Positions 37,922 through 49,431 of a stretch of DNA of 64,000 bases are shown here, one piece after another. The notes below the pieces were generated by a model. It was not told where the DNA came from, ran no database searches, and saw only the letters and a program-made list of their open reading frames with translations. The stretch's first letter is position 1; every line of letters begins with the position of its first letter. Source of the stretch: Clitopilus passeckerianus (lineage: Eukaryota; Basidiomycota; Agaricomycetes; Agaricales; Entolomataceae); NCBI GenBank assembly GCA_944990035.1, contig CALYLX010000116.1, forward strand, positions 124,001 to 188,000, given 5' to 3'. Both the position numbers and the translations under genes were made by a program.

Positions 37922-39631
37922 ATGGTAAAGACGGTGTCTCAATCGACCTTGCAAACATCGCCGAGCAAGATGAGAAGAGCGTCTTTGTCAAATTCGTCGT
38001 CATCGCTCTCCTCACTTGGGAGTCGGTTGTCCCAGCTGAAGAATACCCCAATCAGACCCGTTGCTGCTATGCATGCTAGAGCCAAGTACGTTCTTCGCGT
38101 GTCGTCCTTGGAGCCTAGCTGCTAACGAAGACCCCGACTTCAACCAGCTTCGTACCCGCTCAAATACCCAAGAAACGCCGATTGCAAATGCTCGCAGTAG
38201 CTATTTGGTCAGTTATGATAGTCATAACGACGTGTTCCTTCCTTATTCTTTGGTAAGTTCCCCTACACGTTCATCCCGAGTTTGCTCAGCACCGCTTATA
38301 CGTCATCCGGTTGATTTCGTTTGTGCCGGCTTTTTTGCATTCCAGCTCTTACCCACCACTTTGGCCGTTCCTTGCTGTGTATACATTCTGGATACGGTTT
38401 GTTGACCAGAGTCCTGAACATGGAGGGAGGATGAGTCACTGGGTCAGATCCCTGGGCTTTTGGAAGTACTTTGCAGAGTACTATCCGTCTTCGTAAGTCA
38501 TTCTTGCTGTCCATCATATCTATATGACGCTTATTCGGAACTTGCAGATTCCTCAAGGTATGCTTTGACCTAGTCATGTTTTGATTCAGAGATTGAGGAA
38601 ACCCTTCTCAACAGGAAGCCGAACTCCCGCCAGACCGGCCGTACGTATTCGGGTACCATCCACATGGTGAGTTTCCTCTTTCTGTGCCCTCCTTCCTCCT
38701 CTAACAACTATACAGGAATCATCGGAATGTAAGTTTAACTCATCCCATCCCTCCAAGCTTACCTACCTCCAAATCCAGGGGCGCCCTCGCAACATTCGCC
38801 ACAGAAGCCACTGGCTTCTCTCAAGCCTTCCCCGGCATCCATCCACACCTCCTCACCCTAACCACAAACTTCACGATGCCATTCTACCGTGACATCCTCC
38901 TCTCTCTGGGGATCTGCAGCGTCAGCAAGAAAAGTTGCTCGAATATACTCGAGAAAGGTGCAGGACAGGCGATCACGATCGTCGTCGGAGGCGCAGCGGA
39001 GAGTTTGAGTGCGCATCCTGGAACGGCGGATTTGACTCTACGCAAGAGGTATTTCTGCCACACTGCGTATAGTATCTGTTTGAATCAGACGGAACTAATC
39101 ATTGGGTTCGCTCTTTAGATTGGGTTTCATCAAAGTAGCCATCCAGCACGGGGCTGACCTCGTCCCTGTTTTCTCCTTTGGAGAGAACGATATCTACCAG
39201 CAAATGCCTAACCAGAAGGGCACTACGGTATTTGCTCTGCAAAAGAAGTTCCAGAATATATTCGGGTTCACACTACCTTTGTTCCATGGGAGAGGGCTGT
39301 TGAACTACAATCTGGGACTGATGCCGTACAGGAGACAGATCGTCTCTGTTAGTGAGTATTCTGTTCAACTCTTGAGCAATAAGAAGAAAGAAGCTGACGT
39401 ACAATTCGGTGCAGTTGGGAGACCAATCCCTGTCAAGAAATCTGAGAAGCCAAACATTGAGGAGGTCATTGCAGTGCAAAAGCTGTACATTGATGAGCTG
39501 ACGAGGTTTGTTCATCCTTTCTCGCCCCAAGCCGAACATATAAGCTGACTCTATGCACGAATAGGATCTGGAATACGTATAAGGACGAGTTTGCAAAAGG
39601 ACGGCTGAGGGAGCTTAATATTATAGAGTGA
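37922..39631 (+). CDS. DGA1: Diacylglycerol O-acyltransferase 2 (DGAT2)
   Basis: The gene makes triacylglycerol from diacylglycerol and acyl-CoA at the ER and lipid droplets. The start was set at the first ATG of the frame that splices into the conserved region; the N-terminal 50 residues are Ser-rich. Then come IPKKRRLQMLAVAIW with a membrane helix, the second helix (YPPLWPFLAVYTFWIRF), and DQSPEHGGRMSHWVRSLGFW. The family signature YVFGYHPHGIIGMGAL follows, with the catalytic His-Pro-His-Gly. After it are FATEATGFSQAFPGI, VVGGAAESLSAHPG, RLGFIKVAIQHGADLVPVFS and the C-terminal VVGRPIPV region read as VIGRPIPVKKSEKP. Two micro-exons, 38548-38557 (10 nt) and 38716-38728 (13 nt), are needed to assemble the core. 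The exact 5' start is less certain than the rest. Confidence 0.9.
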
Positions 39632-40479
39632 TTATGTGTTGAGTGGCGGACTTTTTGTGACAGTATAATATAGACGTTCTTTCTTTCTTTCGTATTAAAG
39701 GGGTCATCGGGTGGCTTGCGCTGCAAAGCTGGCTTGTAGACGCTCTTCAAAGTTCGGATTGTGAGGATAGTCAACTCGTAATCAAGCTCATGTCATTTTG
39801 GGTTCCATATCAGGCAGATAATGTGACCTTTGACCGGAAAAGGTAGATCTCCAAGGACAGGGCTTTTTCCTGTTTCTTATGCTTTGTCGGCTTCCTTCCT
39901 TCTGGCAATAATTTCTTCGGGAACACGGGCTGAAAAATCACAAACGTGTTTCGACTTTCCATGGTGGCCTCCATTTTACGGCATTGTTAGTGGGAAAAAC
40001 AGCAGGACAACATGACGTTTCACGGCACTCTCAATCTCTCACACCTTGGAAGAAGAGCGACTCAGAATGACGGTGTAGACCACGCATATGCTGTCAGGTC
40101 TCTACATCTTTTCTCATTTCGCAATTTCATGCTGGCTGGGGCAGTGCAAAGGGTAGTGGCTGTCAGGAGCTTGTGAGGCGTTGCGGTGCGATGACTCCAA
40201 CCACGCATAATGACTCTGGGGCTCATCTAACGGCTCCAACTGCGTCTCTTGTCTCTTTGCCTCCCGCATCCTCGTGTCATATTGGTCCCCGCGCAACCAA
40301 TGAGGACTCGGAACTAGCACAGACCCGAGTAGCTCTGCTTCACTCGTGGAGATATAACGATGAAATCTACGATGCATTCCCGAAGATCAATAACAGTGAG
40401 CCGTTGTGGGCGTCTTTACTCCCGGGCGATGCCTATAGATATCCCGACTAGCAATGATTGGGGGATAGCTCTGCTATGC
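39632..40479. other. Intergenic upstream of the paralogue array
   Basis: About 850 nt with no supported gene. It holds the DGAT2 3' end and the promoter of the next gene. Confidence 0.4.
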
Positions 40480-40487
40480 TATATAAG
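40480..40487 (+). promoter_or_regulatory. TATA box of array gene 1
   Basis: TATATAAG, 52-59 nt upstream of the Met at 40539. Because it ends exactly at the Met of 40488, translation more likely starts at 40539. Confidence 0.5.
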
Positions 40488-40538
40488 ATGCCCTCGTCTC
40501 GGGCAAACCAATCCCCACCAGAAACCTCTCCCAACACC

Positions 40539-41362
40539 ATGTCACCCCGTCCAAGCGAAACAGCCGTCAGAAGAGAACTCTCTTTGAGGATTGCAATCGT
40601 CGAAAACTTGGGCTACCACGTCGAACAAACGCTTAATGGCGCGAGATTCCATTTCTATCTATCCGATCCCGTTGATAAGTTCAACCAACGGATCGGGCTG
40701 CTCGCAAAGTGGAAGCACAGTGAACGTCTCAAGGATGTCGGCGACAACTTCAGCGTGAGGATACAACAGCGCCCTAATACGCCTACATTTGATCGATTGG
40801 AGGTCGTAAAGAAGGAAAGAGAATTGATGGAACGGTTGGAGGAAATTTTCGAGAAGTCGCTATCAGAGGGTACGACAGACCTTGATATCCGAGATGGGAG
40901 TTTCGCCTTCAACACGGACGCGTCGAATGTGGACCAGTATTGGTCGAGCATCTTGGTTCATCTAGCGCAGATAAAAACAGTTTGCGAGGTCGTGGTGTCG
41001 TGCGAGCGGCTACCACACGCGAATCGCCTGGTGTATGTGATCACTGTACATCTTCCTCGCTTTGTGGATCCAGACCTTCGTCGGGGGATTCGGGAAGGTC
41101 TCCAGGATCTTCGGTCGAATGCCCCCATCCCCAACATGGATCATGTACTTTCGAGATTGGATTCGGAGACCACACTCATAGGTGAGTAATTCAGTTCAAG
41201 ACTAAACTATATACACCAACTCAATGCTCAACTAGAGTCTCGCACGCCCCCGAGCTGGTCTACAAGCTCTCTGAAGGAGCGAATAGAAGGTAGGTCTCTC
41301 CGTCTTTCGGATACATCAGAAATGTTGACCGCTGCTTTTATTCACTAGGCCTTTTCAGGTAG
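40539..41362 (+). CDS. Array paralogue 1, DUF1917/BLES03-like, unknown function
   Basis: Three exons, 40539-41181, 41236-41289 and 41349-41362, total 711 nt (236 residues). The protein starts MSPRPSETAVRRELSLRIAI. The centre has GSFAFNTDASNVDQYWSSIL followed by a strand-rich segment (CEVVVSCERLP, VYVITVHLPRFVDPDLRRGI). The pattern 'G-x-F...NVDxYWxxIL...VVS...V-H/Y-V-I-x-x-Y/H' is shared with the genes at 42091 and 43979. In the best-preserved member the same region resembles the DUF1917/BLES03 (UPF0696) family, an eIF4E-like fold. This member ends early, LKERIEGLFR, at the point where the third member runs on through an intron of the same phase. It could equally be an unnamed agaricomycete family. 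Confidence 0.6.
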
Positions 41363-42090
41363 TCTACATACATCATTTAGATTCTCTTCTCTCCTTTCTT
41401 TGCATTTATCTTACTATGGACTCTTTCGTACCGGAGCTCATGCGTTGGGCAGAGCCTATCGAAAATTACTCGGAACTTTGATTTACCTTTGGCGACATAA
41501 AATTGGTGTGCGCCTCTGTATTTATATTGTCAATTGTTCGACTTGAGACCGTAAAATTATGACCTTATGGTTTGATTCTGTAATATATCATATCACAGCA
41601 CCAGCCTAAAGAATTTTGATAAGTTCTTCTATGACACAGATGGAATTATTGGTGAGCGTATACTACAGTGTATCATCGCCCAATCATAGGCCTAGCCTGA
41701 GAGCCCTCTGAAAATCAAGACACTAACAATGGTCACCAGGTGAGCGACATAATGATGCGCCACTCTTGGCGAAGCACTGTATAGGAGTGCCATTATTGTC
41801 AAGATAAGGAAAGGTAATCAATATCTCCTGAATCAGATGGGGTGCCTTGCGCCTACGCTGTTGCTACATATGCAGGCCGCCGGGTTGAGTCATCCAGGAC
41901 CAAGGTCTTTGTTCTTTGGCCTTCGGTAGCTAATGAGTGGCTCAGTGGTTCGACTGGCACAGCAACGCCCACACTTAGAAATATTTAAAGCCATGATCGT
42001 TCGCGAATTTTCAACAATAAGTCGTCTTGCCCTTCCCTCATCCTACTCCCACAAGTTCACTCCGTATAGTTCCTGTGCCCTTTGTTCGCT

Positions 42091-42675
42091 ATGAGCTCAT
42101 ATACACAGGCCGAATACGTAGACACGGTCAATAAAGAGATCCACCAGAGATGCTACCAGCTAGATGATGTATGTGGCGAGCCCTTCTAGACTAGTGCAGG
42201 TCTCTAATACCACTCCAACCTCTCCTACCAAGTACCATCCGAACAATGGAGAAACCGCACCCACACAATAGCAAGCTGGATGCCAATCAAAACCGTGTAT
42301 TCGATCGACCGCGGTGTTAGAATTCGGGTCTCGCGATATGGCTGCGACGAAGATGTACTGCGTAATGTCGAGGCCGAAAGATATGATCGTACACGCAACC
42401 GCGAGCAGGGAAGCTCGTTTGTCATCCCTACGCCTCATGATAGGACGAACGAGGTTTGGAAGGACGTGATCGAGAGGTTGGTGTATAGGTATCGAGTGGA
42501 TTGCGATATTTCGATTGAGCGCAGATTTCCGAAGAATGGGATGGCGCCGCTGTATTTTCTTGATATCGACGTCCTGGATCGGAAGTTCCCCAAATCGGAG
42601 GAGAAAGTCAGGACGGCACTTGCGGAGGCAGGGCTGGGTGAACGATATGAGTCCTATCCTCAAGACCCCAGATAA
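42091..42675 (+). CDS. Array paralogue 2, short DUF1917-like protein
   Basis: The start is MSSYTQAEYVDTVNKEIHQR, and the downstream frame reads SEQWRNRTHTIASWMPIKTV and NEVWKDVIERLVYRYRVDCD. It then reads ISIERRFPKNGMAPLYFLDI and EEKVRTALAEAGLGERYESY. Both frames are in register, but two stops lie between them. A 60-nt intron at 42173-42232 would remove both and keep the frame; its donor (GTGGCG) is weak, so this splice is provisional. The 'W..xI...V.C.xSxE...LYFLDIDV...RxAL-xAGL' pattern aligns with array genes 1 and 3, with most of the N- and C-terminal regions missing. A TATA-like AAATATTTAAAG lies about 110 nt upstream. Confidence 0.5.
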
Positions 42676-43885
42676 TGTGCATTGTCAGAGTCCTAGTTAT
42701 CTTGTCGTTAGTGCCTTTTACTTTGCTGTATACCCCAATATATTATGATGGGAATATACCCACTGGTAACTCAAGATCTACCAGAACGTCGGCAGGTCAA
42801 GTGAGGGGCCCAGAGGGGAGACATTTCCTGGAGACGAGGAGTGCTACCTCTGCGAATTTGAAATTTCTGACGGTTAGCATCGCTCGTTACAATCGTGCAA
42901 TCGTGCATGCCACGACCTCCAGAGTCCTCAAATTGGTGAGAGTTTCTCCCGAAATCCACCCGTCTGCCACAAGTAACGTCTTTCAAATAGTCAAGTTCGG
43001 ATCGACAACGAGATATTTTGGCCAGAAAGAACACAACCTGAGGTGAGGATCAAAAATTGTCAGGTCAATCATGGCACCGTGACAAAGTCAGAAGGTTGAC
43101 CTTGTTTGTTCCGAGTCGTAACCACTGTTTGTCCAGAACAACGACTACCCATTTGCTGTATTGTTTTGAGAGTCTATTGACTCGTCCGGGATGGTTACCT
43201 TTGTTCTTCTGATTTTTGTTAAGTGGACCGTAACCCAGAGAAATGATCACATAGCGCTAAGCCCGTAATATCACACCTCAGGGACTCTCTGCCACCCTGC
43301 CATTCTGAATTCAGCACAATATTGAAGTTGTTGAGGTAGAATTCGTGGATCTGAATGGCATGCTTGGCCCTGAAGAGGAGGCAGCGAGTGACTCCGTGTG
43401 GGGAAGATTTAAACCTCCCGTTCAGCAATTATTTTCCAGGTTTACCCCAAGTCCACTAGCTTCTTTACTTTAACGTATCTCTCTTAGGTGACCATGTATT
43501 ACAAGCCCTCTATTGTTTCTTGTACCAATGAATTCATGTCATGATATACTCGGACACACACTCTCATTATCTTTGAGTTCCATGGTGGCCAGAGCGAGGT
43601 TTACCTAATAAAGCCCTTCAACATCGCCTCGTGGCCACACAGCTTTCTACACCACCACATCTACTGTTGTATAATGCACTTGAAGCGTCTAGAGAAGGGT
43701 TGTGCTTACTGGGCTTTGTACTTGGACAGACTTTGATCGATTTGATTGAAGGGGTGTGAGTCCCGCTTCTACTCGTTGCTTCCTCCCATTGACAGCCACG
43801 TTCAGAGCCTTGTATTACCCACAGAGTTGTTAGGTGCCCAGTCTCCTCCTCCCATGTAGGACAGGTGCCGACAGGGTCATGAAGG
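42676..43885. other. Intergenic between array genes 2 and 3
   Basis: About 1.2 kb without a supported gene. No repeat shared with the other array spacers could be seen by eye. Confidence 0.4.
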
Positions 43886-43893
43886 TATATAAA
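43886..43893 (+). promoter_or_regulatory. TATA box of array gene 3
   Basis: TATATAAA, about 90 nt upstream of Met 43979. It supports that Met over the one at 43910, which would fall within or just after the usual transcription start. Confidence 0.5.
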
Positions 43894-43978
43894 CCAGCCT
43901 GCTTAAACGATGATCCTCCTTCACTTCCAAAGAACATTCCACACTTCCAACAAACCTCTCTCTCGCTCCTTGTCGACT

Positions 43979-45242
43979 ATGGCCCTTCCTTCTGCAAACC
44001 ACCCAGTTGCCCAAAAGGAAGCAGCACCTCCTGAGAGGCTTACAGGCGACAGCAAAAACAAAGACTTTCGTCTAGCTCTCCAGGATGATCTTGTTTTCAA
44101 ACAAACCCATCTGCGCTGGTTTCTGGAAACCTGCAAACCAAGTGTTGACCTCGACGTCTATGAAAATCCGCCTCATAGCTTGGTTCTGCGAATCACCCGG
44201 TCGACTATACCTCCGTCTATCCATGCTCTCAGGTTTGAGCGGGCCGTGATGAGAGAAAGTATCCGACGGCTGAGGAACGAATTCGCTACAATTGAAGCTA
44301 GCAATCAATTTATCGACCAGGCAGTCATGATGAAGTTGGCTAGAGACTATGGTATCAGAGGAGGGCGCTTTATCGTCTACTCTACAGCAGAGAACGTAGA
44401 CACTTACTGGGCGAACATACTCAACACGCTCTCGGTTTCAAATGGCGATGACATCTATACAGCAGTGGTGTCATTTCAAATGAGACCAGGCGCTAAGAAG
44501 CCTGTGCATATCATCGATATCTACATTCCAGACATCTTTAGTACCAATCTTCGCCAAAAGTTTAGCAAGGCTCTTAGAGATGCTGGTATCACGAAAGTGG
44601 TCCCACTGAAGCCTCTGATATATGACGTCCTGGGGATCAGTTCAAGGAATCCATGGGCTCTCAAGACCGGTTTGCCCCGCGAGTAAGCCGGCTGTATTGA
44701 GTTTGACCTCTAGAACACTAATTCGCCGACTACGCAGTGAGATTCCAGAATATGTTCCACCGCCTCGTACGTACATTCTTCCATCGCCGCTTCCCCAGCC
44801 AGAAATGACCTTTCTTGCTTTCTCAGAGTTCTCACCAGAGGAGCCGTCGGAAATCAGCTGGGCTCAAGAACAAGAACAGTTAATGGCACGGATTGCAGGC
44901 GAGTGATTATTCTTCATTTGACCATGGTTTAGCTTGCTAACTTTCAACAAAGGCCTGTCCCTTAGCGAGTTCCTTGCGGCAGACAAACCACAGGAACATG
45001 GAGGCTTTGGTGATGGATCAAAGCTGAAGGAGATTTATGAGATGTACTTATTCTGGGGCTTTGAAGGTAAAATAACCTTCCGTTTGCCAGCAATTTAATG
45101 TGCTAAGCTGTGGACAGGTATGTCCATCAGTGACCCTCAGGCGGCCAGCAATTCGGCGACCCAGAATATATGTTATGATGAAACCGAGGTTATGGAGGTT
45201 TATGAGAGGTATTTACTCTGGGGCTCCCCTTTGCTCGATTGA
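43979..45242 (+). CDS. Array paralogue 3, DUF1917/BLES03-like with extended C-terminus
   Basis: Four exons, 43979-44682, 44738-44898, 44953-45066 and 45118-45242, total 1104 nt (367 residues). The core reads RGGRFIVYSTAENVDTYWAN, then IYTAVVSFQMRPG and VHIIDIYIPDIFSTNLRQKF. It continues with SKALRDAGITK and PLIYDVLGISSRNPWALKTG. The run from GG-x-F-x-V-Y-S to D-V-L-G-I-x-x-x-N-x-W-x-L-K follows the pattern I know for DUF1917/BLES03 proteins (eIF4E-like fold, function unsettled), though divergently. After the core, a Pro-rich stretch is followed by two copies of a short motif, EIYEMYLFWG and EVYERYLLWG, the second ending the protein. Intron 3 begins with GC. The gene is the longest of the three tandem copies. 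Confidence 0.65.
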
Positions 45243-45370
45243 CCTAGGCGGACACTCTTCGGATATTGTATATTATGGATGTAAATGATCCCCCAAGCAT
45301 GGTCCAATTTCCCTTCAACCGTTGTGTCTTAGGAGCGAAATACATATCAGGTGAAGGGTGACATTAATAT

Positions 45371-46803
45371 CTAAACAGTAATGCTATCTTTCACTTGTGT
45401 GCTCGAGCGATCCCATTTTAGGTATTGGCCGAGAAAGAGCGCAACCCATGTGAGTGCCAGCAACACCGGAACCTCGACCAGAGGGCCAATGGTTGCTGCG
45501 AGCGCCTGATCAGACCCAACCCCATATACCGCAATTGCAACAGCGATGGCTAGTTCCTGAGCGTCCGACCGTGAGTATCATAGGTGAATCATAAAGACCA
45601 GAAATGGGCTTACGAAGTTATTGCTCCCCGCCGTGAAACTCTGCACAACTGCCATTTGGTATCCGAACAGGTTACTCCCTCCTTTGGCGCGTCGTTGCAG
45701 GAAGTATATGAGTCCAAATGCAGAAGACCACATGATAATGAAGTACAGGATAAGGGGGACGAATACCCTGAATACTGGCCCGAGATTGCGGAGGATATGA
45801 TGTCCTTGGTAGGCAAACATGACGATGATGGTGTAAAGAAGTCCGATCAAGGCAAGGGGGGAGAAGACCGGGAGGAAGCGATCGTTGAAGAAAGGTTTTC
45901 CGAATGCGAATATGATTAAGTAGCGGGTAAGAATACCAGCGACCAACGGGATGCCAAGATACTGTTTTTGAGATTAGCTTGGGCTGCAATGATAGATAGC
46001 GTAACTTACAATAAGGACCGAAATAGCGACGTCGCCATAGTCGACACGCAAAGCTTCTTGGCTGTGTCCACCAATGACATTGATGAAGAGGAGAGAATAA
46101 GGGGAGTACAAAATGATCTGCAACACAGAGTTGACGATGACGAGTATCGCACAATACTCTCCATCGCCTCTGGCAAGCTGATTCCAGATCATGACCATGG
46201 CAATACATCGTGCCAATCCGACCATGATCACACCTATGCGATACGTTGGGAGGTCGTGTAGGGTTGCCCAAGCAAGGCCAAGCATGAGAAGCGGGCCTAG
46301 AACCCAGTTAAGAATCAGGGAGATGCCGAGGTGGGTCCAGAGGCTCTTCGACGACAAGAGGAGCGGAAGTCGCTCGTATTGCACTTTGGTCAGGATGGGC
46401 CACATCATGACTATAAGGCCGATTGCTATGGCTGAATGAAAGATCGATATACGTAAAGGGAGGTAATGTGCCCCAGAATACTCACGAACAGAGACGCTGT
46501 GGAACCTCACAGTATCGAAAGCACCTTGGACGTTCGGTGCGTACTCGCCAATGATTACACCGAGAATCATGAAAAGAATAATCAGCGGAGACAAAAGCTT
46601 GTCCAGTAAGCTCAAGCTTTTGAATAAGTCTGTAAATATGGGAGTTATTCGTAAGTTCGACGAACTCGGAGCAGAGACAGGAGCAGGTAGCAACCTTTGG
46701 GAGCAACATGCTGCTCAAGCTCCTTTTGATTAAGAGCAAGAGGGCTGATTCCTGTAGGGCAGCAGTTAGAAGTATCTGTTTGTGATTCCTTTTCGGTGGC
46801 CAT
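45371..46803 (-). CDS. ACR3: Arsenite efflux transporter ACR3
   Basis: The start [20 protein letters not shown] at 46803 is followed by a splice into [20 protein letters not shown]. The ten-helix ACR3 fold can be followed: [69 protein letters not shown]. The rest gives [43 protein letters not shown] and [20 protein letters not shown]. The Cys in GLARCIAMV is the conserved transport Cys of ACR3, and the TAGSNNFELA motif is diagnostic. It exports As(OH)3 across the plasma membrane using the proton gradient. The N-terminal CC pair is poorly conserved in general and could bind metalloid; that is a guess. No arsenate reductase gene is adjacent. Confidence 0.93.
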
Positions 46804-47758
46804 ATTGGGGGACTCTGGAGAGAAGGAAGTAAGGAAAACATTTCTCGAGGGGATAGTTATAGAGGAACTTGATTTCGAATATCGTCAAATTCGCTTGTGT
46901 GCATGTGACATCCTCCTTGAAAGGCCCATGTGACTAACTTACAAACGCGTTGTTTAGGGCAGGCTTCAGGAAGAAGCGAGGCCAACACGATTTGAAGAAC
47001 GAAGACCAAAAGTATCCTCTTGGCAGAGACCCCTTTCTCTTTGAACACGTCGGAAAGAATATAAATTCTTTTGCATAAGATGGTATACCACCGGGACAGC
47101 CGGACCGAATCGCTACAACTACTGCAAAGGAAAACCAAGTAAAACCAAGGGAACATAGGTGATACAAACGGAAAAGACCGTTCCATCATGTCCCACCAGA
47201 CCCAAGGAAAAATGCAAAAGAAAGCCACCACGGTCACGGTCCACGGCTCAACACCTAACAGTACCAGAATGTAAGGGGTATATGTAAATTCTTCTTCGAG
47301 ATAAACGTGAAGGAATAATGATATGGATGGATGGATATCAACATGGTAGATTCGAAGTCAGAATGGTAGGTAGCAATATGCGATCGTGGCGATCATGACG
47401 GGGTAGGAGGTAGAACGATGGAATGTGTAGGAAGGGTGGTAGCTGCACCAGCAGGTCATGGAAGAAGTACACGAATATGCACAAAAAGATCCAGCCGGGA
47501 CGAGCAATCGATGATCGTTGAGGAGTCGGGAGAGGAAAAGGTGTGGGAACAGGCGACCAGATGAAAGGTATACAAAAAAGAGCGGAAACCCTGGTGCCCC
47601 TTGAAGTGATTAGTAGTACAACAAATTGGAATTGAATTTGGCGGAGGATGAAAGTGAGGTTGAGATATGAATATAGAAGGGAGAGATGAGAATATTGGGG
47701 TTGTTTAATTTTCTTAATCCAGAGACGGTCCGGCATCTTCTATGGTAATCGCGAGTCC
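46804..47758. other. Intergenic, ACR3 upstream
   Basis: About 950 nt. A 126-codon hydrophobic minus frame (46857-47237) has no homologous motif and no codon-use support and is left uncalled. The right part is likely 3' UTR of the next minus-strand gene. Confidence 0.35.
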
Positions 47759-49431
47759 TCAGAACCCGCCGTAGGCGTCAGCAACATCATACACCGTATG
47801 ACTTGACAGAGGCCTCTTTGGCTGGGTAGCAGCAGTGCTCGAACCCTCCGACGCAGGTGCAGGAGTAGTGTTAGGATTAACCTTGACATCCCTCTGCAAA
47901 TTGGCATACTTGCCCTCTGCATCATTATACGCCGGAGGAGGAGGGCCATCCTCATCATTGTTCGCATGCCCCTGGGAGGAACTCCTGCTCAACACCTGGT
48001 TCGCAGTAGCCCATTGTCCACCGTGACCACTAGCAGAATGTCCATCTGCACTGCTACCACCGAGGGTAGACGAATCAGCCCTGGCGAGCATGGCACCGGT
48101 CCTAATCGAGTTGGCCCTTTCAAGTGCAGCTCTAGCACCATTGGAGTTGGCTCGATTGAGAGCAGAGCTGGGGGACGGCGATGTCGACCCGACGCGGGCT
48201 CCAGCTGCCGCGATGCGTGCTGCTGCTAGTGCTTGGGCGGCAGTTGTTATGGAGCCTCCTCTTTCGCCGTGGCCGTGAGCTGCCTGTGCAGCTTGTGCCG
48301 CAGAGAAGGGATTAGGCAGAGGGGTGTTGTCAAGCTCTTGGTGTTGAGCGTATTGTTGCTGGTGGCCGTAAGGCTGTTGGGAGTATTGCTGATGCTGGTA
48401 GACTGAACCCGGGGCCGGAGATCTAGCCTGCGTAGGAACAGGGGATGGAGAGGAAGTATGCATAGGGATGCCATTGTAATATTCCTGCTGTCCGTGACCT
48501 TGCTGGCCATAGTTGGCGTGGCCGAAGGTAGCACCGCTGATGTTTCCACCATATTGATTGTTGGCAGCTGCGAAGGGATCACGGCTCATTTGTCCATCAG
48601 CACCATATTGTGACTGGTTATACCGTGCAGCACCAGCAGCGTAGGTGCCGTAAGGATCTTGAGCACCTAGTTGGTTGTAATAAGGTGTGTCGGCATAAGG
48701 AGAGGCTGACGATGTCGGTGGGACCTGGATCATCTGATGTGGGTTATAGCTAGTTGGTGTCGAAGGCTTGTTGTTGTAGTCCTTCTCAGGAGGAACAGGG
48801 GGATCTGTGAGCAACAATGCCGAACGACGGAAGGTGGAGGCATTGAATGCAGCCTGATCATCAAGCTTCCTACGATAGCGCCTGAGGAAGAAGAAAATCA
48901 AGGCTCCAAGTGCAGCTGCTCCGAGTAGGCCACCTATCACACCTCCCGCGATAGCACCTCCATTGGATTTCGCACCAGTTGCATTGGCTGCAGCTGCTGT
49001 ACCACTGGGTGGAACGGAAACCGTGGAGGTTATGGTCTTGGGTGCGTGTGTGACCACAGGCTTGGAAGAAGTGGTGCTGGGAGTAGGACGCGGAGTGCTG
49101 GATGTAGTGGTAGGCTTAGGAGGGACCACTGCCACACTTGAGGTAGTCGCAGTCGTCAAGGTGGTTGAAGGAGTCACAGCTGGTGGCTTGACGATCGGGG
49201 TTTTGACAGGAGGGACTGAGACGGTAGGCTTGACGCTTGGTGGCACCACGACAGTCTCTGAAGAAAAGAAGTTAGTTACGCCTGCATTCCACATTCACAG
49301 AAAGGGTACGTACTAACGGCGGTCTTGACCACGGTTCTTGTAACTGGTTCCTCCTTCGCAGGAGGTGCTCTCCTGTTACGGGCAGCCAATCCATGGTGGG
49401 AGCGTACAGCGGCAGCGATTTGATGGTTCAT
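47759..49431 (-). CDS. Ser/Thr-rich single-pass membrane protein, paralogue of the 21.4-kb gene
   Basis: Two exons; starts MNHQIAAAVRSHHGLAARNR at 49431, with the intron just before TVVVPPSVKPTVSVPP. The ectodomain is a Thr/Pro/Ser/Val-rich stretch of about 130 residues. One transmembrane helix follows (GGAIAGGVIGGLLGAAALGA) and a basic stop-transfer RRYRRKLDDQ. The cytosolic tail of about 350 residues is rich in Gln, Tyr, Asn and Ala and ends SHTVYDVADAYGGF. Tail repeats such as ALxRANS (three near-copies around residues 410-450) look like phosphorylation targets. The overall plan and the end motif match the gene at 21418-22797. A cell-wall sensor role is inferred from architecture only. Confidence 0.75.

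Noticed and set aside
46857..47237. 126-codon hydrophobic minus frame upstream of ACR3
   Set aside because: Hydrophobic only through composition, no exon partners or homologous motif, and it lies in the ACR3 upstream region.
48963..49316. Plus-strand frame rich in Val/Gly/Thr
   Set aside because: Complement of the Thr/Pro-rich ectodomain of the minus-strand single-pass gene.
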